Assembly (NCBI RefSeq): GCF_030160835.1
Contig: NZ_BSPC01000057.1
Span: forward strand, 24,140-88,139
Reading direction: 5' to 3'
Length of the DNA stretch: 64,000 nt
Source: Labrys miyagiensis
GTDB lineage: Bacteria > Pseudomonadota > Alphaproteobacteria > Rhizobiales > Labraceae
In this document: one piece after another, positions 8,713 to 16,389 of the stretch
Position numbering within the stretch: position 1 is the stretch's first letter
Layout of the letters: each line of letters opens with the position of its first letter
Position numbers and translations under genes: made by a program
The notes under the pieces: model-generated
Seen by the model: only the letters and a program-made list of their open reading frames with translations
Told to the model about the DNA's origin: nothing
Databases searched by the model: none

Positions 8713-8982
8713 ATGGCCCGCATCACGTACTATGTCGTTGTCCCCTTTGTCCGTATGCCCGACGGCGAATTGCTGGGTCTCCAGGCCGAAGAAGCGCCAT
8801 CCCAAGCCCACGCAGAGATACGGGCGTTTACTCGAATTGGTGCGCTGAGAGGTGTTGATACGATAGTCGGCGCCGTTGCCTTCTCCAGATCGGGCGATCC
8901 TGGCACCGGTCGCTTCGAAGACGCCGTAATCCTGGCACGCTGCGGCGATACCCCCGATGATCTGCACCAAGGCGGTTGGTGA
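8713..8982 (+). CDS. Unknown small protein, member A of a three-gene paralogous family
   Basis: 89 residues starting MARITYYVVVPFVRMPDGEL. The second half, TIVGAVAFSRSGDPGTGRFE then DAVILARCGDTPDDL, clearly resembles the proteins at 10692-10970 and 10967-11329. The family pattern is an N-terminal hydrophobic strand (YYVVVPF), then [TA]hVGxhhFs[RK]s, then hhhxR[YC]G[ED]TP. It looks like a compact alpha/beta protein without signal peptide. Function is unknown; the Met chosen is where the similarity to the relatives begins. Confidence 0.65.
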   Translation: MARITYYVVVPFVRMPDGELLGLQAEEAPSQAHAEIRAFTRIGALRGVDTIVGAVAFSRSGDPGTGRFEDAVILARCGDTPDDLHQGGW

Positions 8983-9267
8983 TCCAAGCTCGTCATAGCG
9001 AGGCGCCAGATAGGGTGGACATGCTGAAACGAGGCATCAGCGATCCAAATACCTTTTTAATGACCTCAAATAGTTCTTTTGATGAATTGCCGCTTGCTGG
9101 CTTCGCACGCAATATATCGCTGCTGGCTGGTTGGGAGGGTGGCGCTCAAGGTGAGCATACGGTGCAAACCGTGCCCCGGAAACGGTGATGTGTTCAATTC
9201 CATCACCCTCCGCCAACAGCTTTTTTGGCATCCTGTTACGCCGGACTGCAGCGTAACCCACGCGCAT

Positions 9268-9498
9268 ATGAGCAAGCTTGGCAAGATACCAGTCCGCTCC
9301 ATTACCTATAACGGACTCGAGTCGAGCATTTCGCTGGAGGACGAGTTTTGGCGGGCGCTCAAAGACATTTCTCTGGCGCGCGGGATGAGTCGTCAGGAAC
9401 TCATCAGTCGGCTTGATTGTGCGCGCACGAACGCAAATCTTTCATCGGCCCTGCGCGTCTTTGTGCTTGATGTCTATCTCAGACAGCGTCGCGCGTGA
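9268..9498 (+). CDS. Ribbon-helix-helix domain protein
   Basis: 76 residues matching the ribbon-helix-helix (RHH_4-type) proteins common in Alphaproteobacteria: IPVRSITYNGLESSISLEDE, FWRALKDISLARGMSRQELI and ANLSSALRVFVLDVYL. These are small DNA-binding proteins, probably dimeric transcription regulators. The ATG at 9268 gives the normal family length; a longer upstream reading is non-conserved. A strong terminator follows 24 bases after the stop, so it is the last or only gene of its transcript. Confidence 0.88.
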   Translation: MSKLGKIPVRSITYNGLESSISLEDEFWRALKDISLARGMSRQELISRLDCARTNANLSSALRVFVLDVYLRQRRA

Positions 9499-9521
9499 GA
9501 GTTGAATTGAGAAGATACAAG

Positions 9522-9553
9522 GCCCCTCTGGTCGGAAGGCTAGAGGGGCTTTT
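9522..9553 (+). terminator. Rho-independent terminator after the RHH gene
   Basis: Stem GCCCCTCT / AGAGGGGC with a 12-base loop followed by TTTT. Position just after the RHH stop fits its use by that gene. Confidence 0.85.
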
Positions 9554-9745
9554 AGCTGCTGGTGAACATGTCGCACTGCGCCGCGCTCTCGTAGGAAGCC
9601 TATCTGGCTCCGAGCCGGGTTTTTGTCTCGTGCAGGATGCTCCTCTGTTTGCGGGATAATCCGGCAGCGTAGAAAGGTATATGTTTGCGCAATCGGTGGC
9701 CTCGCCAACCAAGGCCATCGTTCTGGCGCGAGATGGACTGCCCGA
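9554..9745 (+). ncRNA. Possible small RNA between two terminators
   Basis: No convincing gene lies between the terminator of the RHH gene and a second plus-strand terminator at 9746-9776. A second terminator without an upstream gene suggests a small non-coding transcript or tiny gene starting around 9640-9690. A frame starting MFAQSVASPTK at 9681 runs through the hairpin and is not convincing. Speculative. Confidence 0.22.
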
Positions 9746-9776
9746 CCCGGCTCGCCGCAAGCGAGCCGGGTTTTTT
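9746..9776 (+). terminator. Strong rho-independent terminator, plus strand
   Basis: Perfect 10-bp stem CCCGGCTCGC / GCGAGCCGGG with a 5-base loop and six Ts. It cannot serve the flanking minus-strand DUF982 gene because the T tract is on the other side. Confidence 0.8.
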
Positions 9777-9791
9777 GTTGTCACAAGGCGC

Positions 9792-10058
9792 TTAGCCTTC
9801 TGCCCTTTGATCGAGCGAAATGCCAATTTCCCCGAGCGCCGCGATGAATTCCGCCCTCGCTTCGTCATTGCTCAGATTGTCGGCCATCGCATCCTTGCAG
9901 GCTTTACGCGCGCGCAGACAGCTCGGCCCCGGCTGCGTAGGCCATTCCTGTTCCAAGTATCCTGCTACTTGCTCAAGCGAAGCTATCGTCCTGAACCGGC
10001 CGGGCGAAAAAGCGAAGGTCAGGGCCTCGAAGGTGTGCAATTCCTTTGACACTGTCAT
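9792..10058 (-). CDS. DUF982 domain protein
   Basis: 88 residues with the DUF982 pattern: a beta strand FSPGRFRTIASLEQVAGYLE, then EWPTQPGPSCLRARKACKDA and a C-terminal helix ARAEFIAALGEIGISL. DUF982 is an uncharacterised family found mainly in Hyphomicrobiales. Its ATG overlaps the stop of the upstream gene by four bases (ATGA), so the two are translationally coupled. A divergent paralogue lies at 16390-16635. Confidence 0.85.
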   Translation of the reverse strand: MTVSKELHTFEALTFAFSPGRFRTIASLEQVAGYLEQEWPTQPGPSCLRARKACKDAMADNLSNDEARAEFIAALGEIGISLDQRAEG

Positions 10059-10303
10059 CTCCCAGTTTTTGAAGCCGTGTTGCCGAGCGCTGGAGCCGCG
10101 GCGAGATAGTAGCGGTGCGGATCCCGAATGCCACCCGCCCCTTCCCTTAGCAGCGCGCCCTTGCTCATCAGTATCAAGACCTGCGGGTTAATGCGCTGAC
10201 CGAAGCGGTTTTCAGGCCCGAATATCGCGTCCGTCAGTTCCTTGACCGTCATTCCGGGGCGCATCTGCAGTCGATTTTGGATTTGCTCCCTGTAATTTGC
10301 CAC
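10055..10303 (-). CDS. Small winged-helix-like hypothetical protein, intact paralogue of the IS-disrupted gene
   Basis: 82 residues: MANYREQIQNRLQMRPGMTV, KELTDAIFGPENRFGQRINP, QVLILMSKGALLREG, then a variable tail. The layout (helix, PGMTVKELTDAIFG turn, QRINPQV recognition-like helix, then a beta wing) suggests a small winged-helix DNA-binding protein, although I cannot name the family. It is coupled to the downstream DUF982 gene. A second copy of this gene was split by the IS21 element (4253-4364 and 7024-7161). Confidence 0.7.
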   Translation of the reverse strand: MANYREQIQNRLQMRPGMTVKELTDAIFGPENRFGQRINPQVLILMSKGALLREGAGGIRDPHRYYLAAAPALGNTASKTGR

Positions 10304-10691
10304 AGCAGCCCTCCCTTAATGACCTGCAACGCGCTACGCCCCTTTCGGTTGCGATGAGGGGCATATCTTCCACGCACAACATCCCAATTCACAGGCCGGC
10401 CACGCGTGCATAGGGGAGGAGCCAAGCAATTGCGCTTGTTAGGATGAAGTACCGTGGCTCGGGGGCAATGACGATCGAGCTGGCAGCGCCGCGAGGCGGA
10501 CGTGCAATTTAGGACCTCGGATCTCGCCGGCGGCCCACTTCCACTTCAAACCCGCGCCCCAGTCGGTACACCCCCACCGTACCCCCCGTACAGCCAATTA
10601 CTTATCCTGTCGGCGAAGCACCTCTACGGATGTGCAATAGACCGCGAATGGCGGCGTGCTACGCTGATGTATTGGCACATAGGTTATGGTC
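10304..10691. other. Divergent intergenic region
   Basis: Separates two divergent transcription units and should hold their promoters. A hairpin GCCCCT / AGGGGC lies at 10338-10362. No gene is supported. Confidence 0.4.
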
Positions 10692-10970
10692 ATGTCCCGC
10701 ACCATCCGTTTCCTCGTCCTTCCTTTCACTCGTGATCATCATGGGGAGCTTTTCGGTCTCGGGCCGGAAGAGGTATCTGACGCGGCCATGGCCAATTTTC
10801 GGGCATTCAACATGGTGGGGAAGATAAGGAGATCCGAAACGGTGGTTGGTACCATTGCGTTTTCGCGGTCAGGCGACCCTGCGCGCGGAGATTTCGCTGA
10901 CGCCAGTATCCTTGGACGCTACGGCGAAACGCCCGAGGATGTGGCGGGGAGGAAGTGGGGCCGCCGGTGA
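10692..10970 (+). CDS. Unknown small protein, member B of the paralogous family
   Basis: 92 residues, MSRTIRFLVLPFTRDHHGEL at the start and TVVGTIAFSRSGDPARGDFA then DASILGRYGETPEDVAGRK near the end. It is about half identical to member A (8713-8982) over the second half. ATG also occurs two codons earlier. Its stop overlaps the GTG start of member C (GTGA), so B and C are co-translated, with the ribosome site GGGGAGGAAG lying inside the end of B. Function unknown. Confidence 0.7.
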   Translation: MSRTIRFLVLPFTRDHHGELFGLGPEEVSDAAMANFRAFNMVGKIRRSETVVGTIAFSRSGDPARGDFADASILGRYGETPEDVAGRKWGRR

Positions 10971-11329
10971 CTGGGTATTATGCTGTGGTGTGCTTTACCC
11001 ACGGGGCCGGAACAGAATTGATCGCCCTGCCTCCCATGTCAGCGCCGACGAGATATGCCGCGTTGCGGCAGGCCTGCTTTTCCATCGCTGGCGGCCGCGA
11101 CAATACCGCCATCGTGGGCGCCATTGTCTTCGCTAAGGAGCGTAATGAAAACGACGTCTTGGGGGACATCGCCATCGTCGCCCGGTACGGTGAAACGCCC
11201 GAAGTCATGACGGGCAACGGGCAAAGCTTGACAGATGGCATCGTCGCCCGCCAATCGCCCGCCGTAGACAGCGCGAGGCGCGTTTTTCAAATCATACGGG
11301 AGCGCTGGCATCGGGAATGCCCCGAGTGA
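10967..11329 (+). CDS. Unknown small protein, member C of the paralogous family
   Basis: 120 residues from a GTG start (VTGYYAVVCFTHGAGTELIA). It shares AIVGAIVFAKERN and DIAIVARYGETPEVM with members A and B and has an extra helical tail rich in Arg (DSARRVFQIIRERWHRE). The GTGA overlap with member B decides the start. Having B and C side by side but different suggests an old tandem duplication, possibly forming a hetero-oligomer. Confidence 0.7.
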   Translation: MTGYYAVVCFTHGAGTELIALPPMSAPTRYAALRQACFSIAGGRDNTAIVGAIVFAKERNENDVLGDIAIVARYGETPEVMTGNGQSLTDGIVARQSPAVDSARRVFQIIRERWHRECPE

Positions 11330-11497
11330 GAGGAACTGCCGATATCACACGGCATGTCAACTTGTTAGGCCATCGAGGAACGCAGGGCGGCGCGGAGGCT
11401 GATGGGCGCGGCCAGGGCGACGCGGGCTAATGGCCTAAATCCGCGCTAACACCAACGTCGTACATTCCCGCTAGTCGCAAACGCGAGCTTCACACCA

Positions 11498-11683
11498 ATG
11501 TCTACGCGAGGCCTGCAGCTATCTTGGCTAAGCATGGTCTTGCCAGGCTTTGCGGCCGTGGCGATGATGCTCTATCTCGGTCTCCCGTACATCACAGATC
11601 ATCCGCTCTTGGCCGCTGCGAGAACGGCAAGTTGCGCGCTTGTCGTTCGGTGGATTGTCGTCGCCCTCCTCACTCTTGCCTGA
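11498..11683 (+). CDS. Small membrane protein, 61 aa (tentative)
   Basis: Starts MSTRGLQLSWLSMVLPGFAA and has two hydrophobic segments (WLSMVLPGFAAVAMMLYLGL and ALVVRWIVVALLTLA) that could be membrane helices. No family is recognised and the ribosome site is weak. Confidence 0.38.
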   Translation: MSTRGLQLSWLSMVLPGFAAVAMMLYLGLPYITDHPLLAAARTASCALVVRWIVVALLTLA

Positions 11684-11811
11684 AGAACGCGCTCGTGACG
11701 CATCTGTGCCACCCACCGTTCAAAGAGGAGAACACGCTCGTCGACCGTAAGATCGGCGCGGTAGAACCTGGGCCTGGGCGTGAGTTTGAAGAAGTCGACT
11801 GGGGTTCCCTC

Positions 11812-12021
11812 ATGAAAAATCTGGTGATCGCCGTCCTGCTAGTTTGCCTGTGCTTCGTTTGCTATCAGCTCGCGATTGTCGAGGATGAGCGATATGCCCG
11901 CCAGATGGGGCTATGCGATCCATACACGGCCAGGACGTGCCCCGCGGCCCGGACCTCACTGCTTTGGGATCTTTATTGGGGCCTCCGACACAAAAAACCA
12001 AGGGCAGGAGGGGAGGCTTAG
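11812..12021 (+). CDS. Small single-pass membrane protein, 69 aa
   Basis: Starts MKNLVIAVLLVCLCFVCYQL, a membrane helix or uncleaved signal anchor, followed by a soluble segment with two cysteines (GLCDPYTARTCPAARTSLLW) and a basic end (RHKKPRAGGEA). It is probably inserted in the inner membrane with the cysteines in the periplasm. No family recognised; a longer N-terminus in the same frame looks non-coding. Confidence 0.45.
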   Translation: MKNLVIAVLLVCLCFVCYQLAIVEDERYARQMGLCDPYTARTCPAARTSLLWDLYWGLRHKKPRAGGEA

Positions 12022-12845
12022 GGAGGGCGGAAGAGGTGGTGCTATCGATAGCGGCGGCTGAAGGGAGAATAACAACTAGGTCGCGGGTGGCCGGCCACAT
12101 TGCCAGGTTTTGTGTAAATTAGCAGGCACCCATCTAGGCCCGAGGCTGACCATTTTTGTTTGGTTGTGGGGTAAATTCGTCAATTTCTTGCTTCAACCAC
12201 AGGTAGTATGTGATCAGGGTCATGCAACCTGCCCCTCTTGACTCGCCCGATGCTCGTGCGTCCGCCTCTTCCACAGGAGAGTCGGTTGCGTACCCCCGGC
12301 CTTTCCCGGCAGGCCGGGGGTTTTTGTCTCGTGGCAGATGGCGCCCGCTATGGACGCACGCTAGCCCGGGGGTTAGGGCGTCTGTTGGGGAGAGGCACTA
12401 GCTCAAATAAACGCGTGGATCTTTATTCATCCACAAACACACGACCATGAATAATTCCGCGGAACAGTGACTACCGCTAGGAAGGCGGCTGAGGTTTGAA
12501 TGCGACGTCTCAAGCTGTGCCGCCAGTTCGCGAAGCCCCAGTCTCCCGCTACCTCTGCTACCAGCGCTGCCCTTCTTCTACATGGTCGCTCCGACCAGGC
12601 CGCCCGTTGCCATAGACCCCCCGGCCGGTCCGATCCGAGTCGCGTTGCAACAGGCCGACCGTGATTGTCGTACCATTTGACCTTTTTTGGCTGCCAGATC
12701 AAAGCCGTGGCGGCGGTTCTTTGACTATGGCTGGTGCGACGATGCGCAGTGCTATACACTTGGCCAAAAAGGTATGCATTGGTATCACTTTCTGTTGGTT
12801 TTTAGTATCGTCCCTGTGGATCCTCAATGTGTGGAGAATTATCCT
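12022..12845. other. 824-base stretch without a supported gene
   Basis: It contains a good terminator at 12293-12325 but no protein gene I can support on either strand. A short transcript ending at that terminator is possible; TTGCTT and TATGTGAT near 12187-12215 could be a promoter for it. Confidence 0.4.
12293..12325 (+). terminator. Strong rho-independent terminator, no obvious upstream gene
   Basis: Stem CCCCCGGCCT / AGGCCGGGGG (10 bp), 8-base loop, then five Ts. The bases that follow (TTTTTGTCTCGTG) also occur at 9618, after another GCCGGG element. The nearest upstream gene ends 270 bases earlier, so a small RNA is an option. Confidence 0.75.
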
Positions 12846-13094
12846 ATGAATTCTGCACAAAATAATTCGCCTGCCGAGTCCATTATTGCAGCGGCGGTTA
12901 GCTCAGTTGAGGAAATATCAGATAAGCCGAAAGATTACATTTCGGTGGTTGCCAGTCCAGATCTAACGTTAGCGAGGATAACTATCGTTGGCCAAGACAA
13001 GCCACTAGCCAGCATTGATTTCGATGCGGACCAGCTTGACATTCTTGTCTCAAGGATTGTCGCGGTAAGGGACGCCTTGAGTGGTCGCAGATAG
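12846..13094 (+). CDS. Hypothetical protein, 82 aa
   Basis: Unknown soluble protein: MNSAQNNSPAESIIAAAVSS, then DYISVVASPDLTLARITIVG and a C-terminal helix ILVSRIVAVRDALSGRR. The alternation of hydrophobic residues in the middle suggests beta strands. AT-richer than its surroundings. The start was chosen at the ATG where the reading becomes protein-like. Confidence 0.5.
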   Translation: MNSAQNNSPAESIIAAAVSSVEEISDKPKDYISVVASPDLTLARITIVGQDKPLASIDFDADQLDILVSRIVAVRDALSGRR

Positions 13095-13202
13095 CTACGC
13101 TAGATTGAAAACTCTTGAACGGAAACTTCCGCTTCTTTGACCTTACGCACTCGCCAGCCGGTACCAAGCGGCATCGACGCCGCATAAGCGCCCCGGTTGC
13201 TA

Positions 13203-13388
13203 TCAGGCTCGCCCCTGAGGCTCGGCGTCTTCGAGTATAATTGGGTTTTGTAAACCAACCAGATCCCGCAAAATCACGATTGCCTGTGTGGCCTCCAGCA
13301 AGGCTGTCTCGATCTCTTCCACCGGCCGGTCGTCGACCTCAAATGCGCGATTGCGTAGTCGCTCGACGATATCTTGCCTCTTGTCCAT
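13203..13388 (-). CDS. Hypothetical protein, 61 aa, acidic helical
   Basis: MDKRQDIVERLRNRAFEVDD then RPVEEIETALLEATQAIVIL; mainly helical and acidic, resembling small conserved proteins of rhizobial accessory regions. Function unknown. It is the most downstream of a series of small minus-strand genes. Confidence 0.55.
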   Translation of the reverse strand: MDKRQDIVERLRNRAFEVDDRPVEEIETALLEATQAIVILRDLVGLQNPIILEDAEPQGRA

Positions 13389-13444
13389 GCGATGGGGTTA
13401 TCAGAGTGGGGCCGTCATACCAATAACGTGCACCAGGCAAGACT

Positions 13445-13762
13445 TTACTGACAGCTTCTCCCTGGCGTCGTCCTCAGCACTCGCCCATCCAATATCTCGA
13501 TCGGCCTTTCTTCCCATCTCTGTTTACTCCCCAAACCAACCGGCGCGACGAGACGCACCTCTTGGGGAGGGCAGTTGCACTTCCTGCAGGCCGCCCGGAG
13601 ATAGACCTGGCCAATGAACCATTGGGCTTTGCCGCGGCGCTCAAGCTTGTAGAAGGGCTCGTAACCTTCGCTGTGACACTTGGGGCAATCGAATCGGAGA
13701 CCGCTCCAGCCCATGCCTATGGCCTCGCGAATGGTCTGAGGCGGCCCGTCCAAGGTGGCCAT
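13445..13762 (-). CDS. Zinc-ribbon protein, first of a tandem paralogous pair
   Basis: 105 residues. Two Cys pairs, FDCPKCHSEG near residue 25 and RAACRKCNCPP near residue 58, form a likely four-Cys zinc ribbon. The region ends PIEILDGRVLRTTPG. It aligns along its length with the protein at 13766-14059 (PPQTxxEA, GWxxLxF, then Cys pairs, then YEGRVLR-like end), so the two arose by duplication. Probably binds zinc and possibly nucleic acid; the role is unknown. Only three bases separate the two genes. Confidence 0.62.
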   Translation of the reverse strand: MATLDGPPQTIREAIGMGWSGLRFDCPKCHSEGYEPFYKLERRGKAQWFIGQVYLRAACRKCNCPPQEVRLVAPVGLGSKQRWEERPIEILDGRVLRTTPGRSCQ

Positions 13763-13765
13763 ACT

Positions 13766-14059
13766 TTATTCCCTGCTCGGTCTGAGCACGCGGCCTTCGT
13801 AGAAATCTACCCGCTTCTCGTGCCAGTGGCTGCCGTCCATTTCGAACGCCAGGCTGGCTGTGACAGGTCGCAATCCGCACTGCCCGCACTTGCAGCGCCC
13901 GAAGATCCAGGGCAGCGGCACGCGACGCAGGATTACGAAGCGCCGCAAGTCGACGTGGCCGGTGTGTCCGCAGTGTTTGCCCCGGCATGTGAACGCCAGA
14001 TGCGTCCAACCGAATTCAACCGCCTCGTGAGCGGTTTGCGGAGGCTGATTAGGGCCAAT
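13766..14059 (-). CDS. Zinc-ribbon protein, second of the pair, apparently with an ATT start
   Basis: 97 residues if started at ATT 14059: IGPNQPPQTAHEAVEFGWTH, LAFTCRGKHCGHTGHVDL, GRCKCGQCGLRP, DFYEGRVLRPSRE. The similarity to the neighbour begins at PPQT, so the protein must start upstream of it, yet no ATG, GTG or TTG occurs in that stretch. ATT, a rare start codon, fits best; otherwise only a shortened TTG start at 13948 exists, losing the first Cys cluster. It may therefore be a gene with a mutated start. Confidence 0.52.
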   Translation of the reverse strand: MGPNQPPQTAHEAVEFGWTHLAFTCRGKHCGHTGHVDLRRFVILRRVPLPWIFGRCKCGQCGLRPVTASLAFEMDGSHWHEKRVDFYEGRVLRPSRE

Positions 14060-14120
14060 CGCTCTTGGCCTGTGTCGCCACCTTCGTTCGCAAGAGATAT
14101 CGTTCCCGGCGCCCGCGCGA

Positions 14121-14312
14121 TTAGCCGCGGGAGACGTCGACGGCGAGCCTGGCTATCTCGGCGGCCAAATCGTTGATCTCCGCTTGCTGGTGATGGATCG
14201 CCAGAAGCAGCACGCGCACAGCCGCCCGCGCATCGCCGTCACAGGCAGCGATTGCCTCATCCGTCATGTTTTCGAGATCAGCGGGCGCCGGCTCCTGGGC
14301 CGGCTGGGTCAT
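14121..14312 (-). CDS. Hypothetical protein, 63 aa
   Basis: MTQPAQEPAPADLENMTDEA, then IAACDGDARAAVRVLLLAIH and a helical end. The phrase MTDEAIAACDGDARAAVR recalls small conserved proteins of rhizobial mobile regions; function unknown. Its ATG overlaps the TAA of the upstream gene by one base (TAATG), indicating coupling. Confidence 0.6.
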   Translation of the reverse strand: MTQPAQEPAPADLENMTDEAIAACDGDARAAVRVLLLAIHHQQAEINDLAAEIARLAVDVSRG

Positions 14313-14842
14313 TATTTCACGACACGAAAGTGCTTGCCTTGGGACCGGCGCATTAGATCCCGCCATCCCGGCGGACGCGAACCTACCGGCTCGTCCGGAG
14401 GGCCATTCTTCCACGCGGCTTCATCTTCCCAGAAGCCCGGGGGAGCCGGCTCAAACTGAAATTCGCGCTTAGTGCGCTCTATCGACTTTTCCAGCCGGTA
14501 CTGCAATTCGGCTACATACTGCTCGACCATGGGCGAGTTGTCAGGATCCAGCTTATGAAGTTCAAGCATCAGACAGTCGATAGCATCATCTTTGTACATC
14601 GCCCGTCTTACGAGCAACCGCAGAGCTACCAGCGGATCCCCACCGGCTTGATCAAGGCGCTCCCGCACGATGTCCTCAAAGCCCATTCCGGGATTATATT
14701 TGTCCAACTCATCAATATCGTGCCAGTTGAGCAAATCGCCCTTTCGAGCCTTATATTGCGCAAGTGTTTCTCCGGGCTTGATATCGCTGGGGGATTCCGG
14801 AATTGGCTCCGGCCGTTCGGGAATAGCCTTTTTCACCGCCAT
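14312..14842 (-). CDS. Hypothetical protein, 176 aa
   Basis: Starts MAVKKAIPERPEPIPESPSD; the ATG at 14842 follows GGAGGCG. It contains an acidic Pro-rich head, a helical middle (DIVRERLDQAGGDPLVALRL, VEQYVAELQYRLEKSIERTK) and a Pro/Trp-rich end (GSRPPGWRDLMRRSQGKHFR). No domain recognised, no signal peptide. It leads a run of small minus-strand genes down to 13203. Confidence 0.55.
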   Translation of the reverse strand: MAVKKAIPERPEPIPESPSDIKPGETLAQYKARKGDLLNWHDIDELDKYNPGMGFEDIVRERLDQAGGDPLVALRLLVRRAMYKDDAIDCLMLELHKLDPDNSPMVEQYVAELQYRLEKSIERTKREFQFEPAPPGFWEDEAAWKNGPPDEPVGSRPPGWRDLMRRSQGKHFRVVK

Positions 14843-14991
14843 AGTCGCCTCCATAGCAGTTTCGATTTGCTCGGAAGCTAACTCTGGCTCTCTCGAGAGT
14901 CGAGTCTTTCGTTCTATTTCTGTTCTCGCATCCGCCGGGGTTGCGCAGGGCTTTGTCCCGAAGCATGCTGTCGGTTATCGGAGGTCCGGCA

Positions 14992-15663
14992 ATGTGCGAT
15001 CTCTTCGGCTAGCGAATGACGCAGGCGGAAATCCGCCTCCTCGGCGACGTAATCCGCGACACGATCAACTGGCCTGACGCCGTCGACATCTATCCGGATT
15101 AGCCCTCGCCGATCGTGGGCACCGGAGCCGATGGCGTCCGTGAGCCGGTGACGGCGCGCTGGGGCATGCCGACGCCGCCGAAGTTCCTGAAGGGCAAGAG
15201 GACCGATCCTGGCGTGACGAACATTCGCAACGTCTCGTCGCCGCACTGGCGCCGCCGGACAGGCCCTGAAAACCGCTGCCTGGTGCCAATGGCGTCTTTC
15301 TCGGAGTATTCCGACAGCGAGACCAACGAGAAGGGCCGCAAGGCGCTGAAGTGGTTCGCACTCGACGAGAGCCAGCCACTCGCCTTCTTCGCCGGCATCT
15401 GGACGAACTGGACCAGCGTGCGGAAGGTGAAGGAAGGTCAGGTGACGATCGACATCTTCGCTTTCCTGACGACGGATGCGAACGCCGTCGTGAAGCCGCA
15501 CCACGCCAAGGCGATGCCGGTGATCCTTCGCAACAAGGCGGAGTTCGATGTCTGGATGCGCGCGCCGTGGGGCGAGGCAAAGGCGCTGCAGCGGCCCTTG
15601 CCGGATGATGCGCTCGTGGTACTGACCTCGCGAGAAGCCCAGAGTGCGGTGGGGGCGATGTGA
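14992..15663 (+). pseudogene. SRAP-family protein (SOS response-associated peptidase, YedK/HMCES-like) with two in-frame TAG codons
   Basis: SRAP proteins cross-link to abasic sites in single-stranded DNA through Cys2. The start ATG-TGC (Met-Cys2) follows GGAGGTC at good spacing, and conserved blocks are intact: [57 protein letters not shown]. But codons 7 (15010) and 37 (15100) are TAG in an otherwise open 224-codon frame. In relatives these positions hold ordinary residues of the N-terminal strands. Without suppression the product could only start internally (about 15115) and would lack the active Cys. Two identical stop codons and no other lesion is unusual. Confidence 0.8.
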
Positions 15664-15771
15664 TATTGTGATGTGACCTGGCCTAGGCCTGATGGAGGCC
15701 AGGCCTCAACTAGATAGGACCGCCCTTACGGTAGTCACTTACCGTATCTTGATAACCTTCCCGCAGTTTGA

Positions 15772-16017
15772 TCACTTCGGTGAGGCGGCCCGGATCTTTG
15801 CTTGGCATGCCAGAGTAAGCTGAGCCATATGCTGGCGCAGGCAGGGACCGGCTTTTCCTGCCTCGCTTTGCGGGCAAAATTCCTTCCGATTTTCCTTGCA
15901 CGCGTGGCGATCATTCTCTCTCACGACCCTGCCGTTCGAGTTCGCGCCAAGAGTCGAAGCCATTACACAGATGGCGGCAACAGACATAAGCCAACTCCAT
16001 GTTTTCACACCGCGCAT
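15772..16017 (-). CDS. Secreted cysteine-rich repeat protein, 81 aa
   Basis: MRGVKTWSWLMSVAAICVMA is a signal peptide. The mature part has the Cys pattern of the bacterial cysteine-rich repeat (GLG1-like) family: ACKENRKEFCPQ, AGPCLRQHMAQLTLACQAKI. Such proteins are periplasmic or secreted, with disulfides, and of unknown role. No operon partner is evident. Confidence 0.65.
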   Translation of the reverse strand: MRGVKTWSWLMSVAAICVMASTLGANSNGRVVRENDRHACKENRKEFCPQSEAGKAGPCLRQHMAQLTLACQAKIRAASPK

Positions 16018-16389
16018 TGCGTCCCCCTCAGCCTAAAATTCCATGTGCATCTCGATGCCTCCCGATCCTCAACTAGACTGGGCCATCCTTACGGTATCTA
16101 GATACCGGTGCCTCGATGGCTTCCTTTGTGGCCTGATTGCAGTGGCTTGCCGATCTGAGAGATCTGTCGCTGTCTTAGGACCCTGCATGGATTGCCCTCA
16201 CCGGTGGCCATTCCAAGTCTCTGCTCGCTAAAGTAGCACATGGCAAAGCCTCGCGCAGGTCGTCTCAAGCGCAGGGGCAAGCGAAAACTCCGACCAGTCC
16301 CCACTCCGGCCGGTGGATTCCAGCTCGGCCGCGACAGCACTGAGAGGAACCGAAAATCTCAGGCGACGTTGAGTCTCCGGAGGTGTGAC
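16018..16389. other. Intergenic stretch
   Basis: No supported gene or repeat; probably holds promoters for the divergent flanking genes. CCGGAGGTG just before 16390 is the ribosome site of the DUF982 gene. Confidence 0.4.

Noticed and set aside
9681-10049. 122-codon plus-strand frame opposite the DUF982 gene
   Set aside because: Passes through a strong terminator and is antisense to a recognised DUF982 gene.
14992-15102. TAG codons in the SRAP gene read as evidence for a recoded stop codon in this organism
   Set aside because: One gene only; other genes in the window (for example the IS-disrupted small gene) appear to end at TAG normally, so a pseudogene is simpler.
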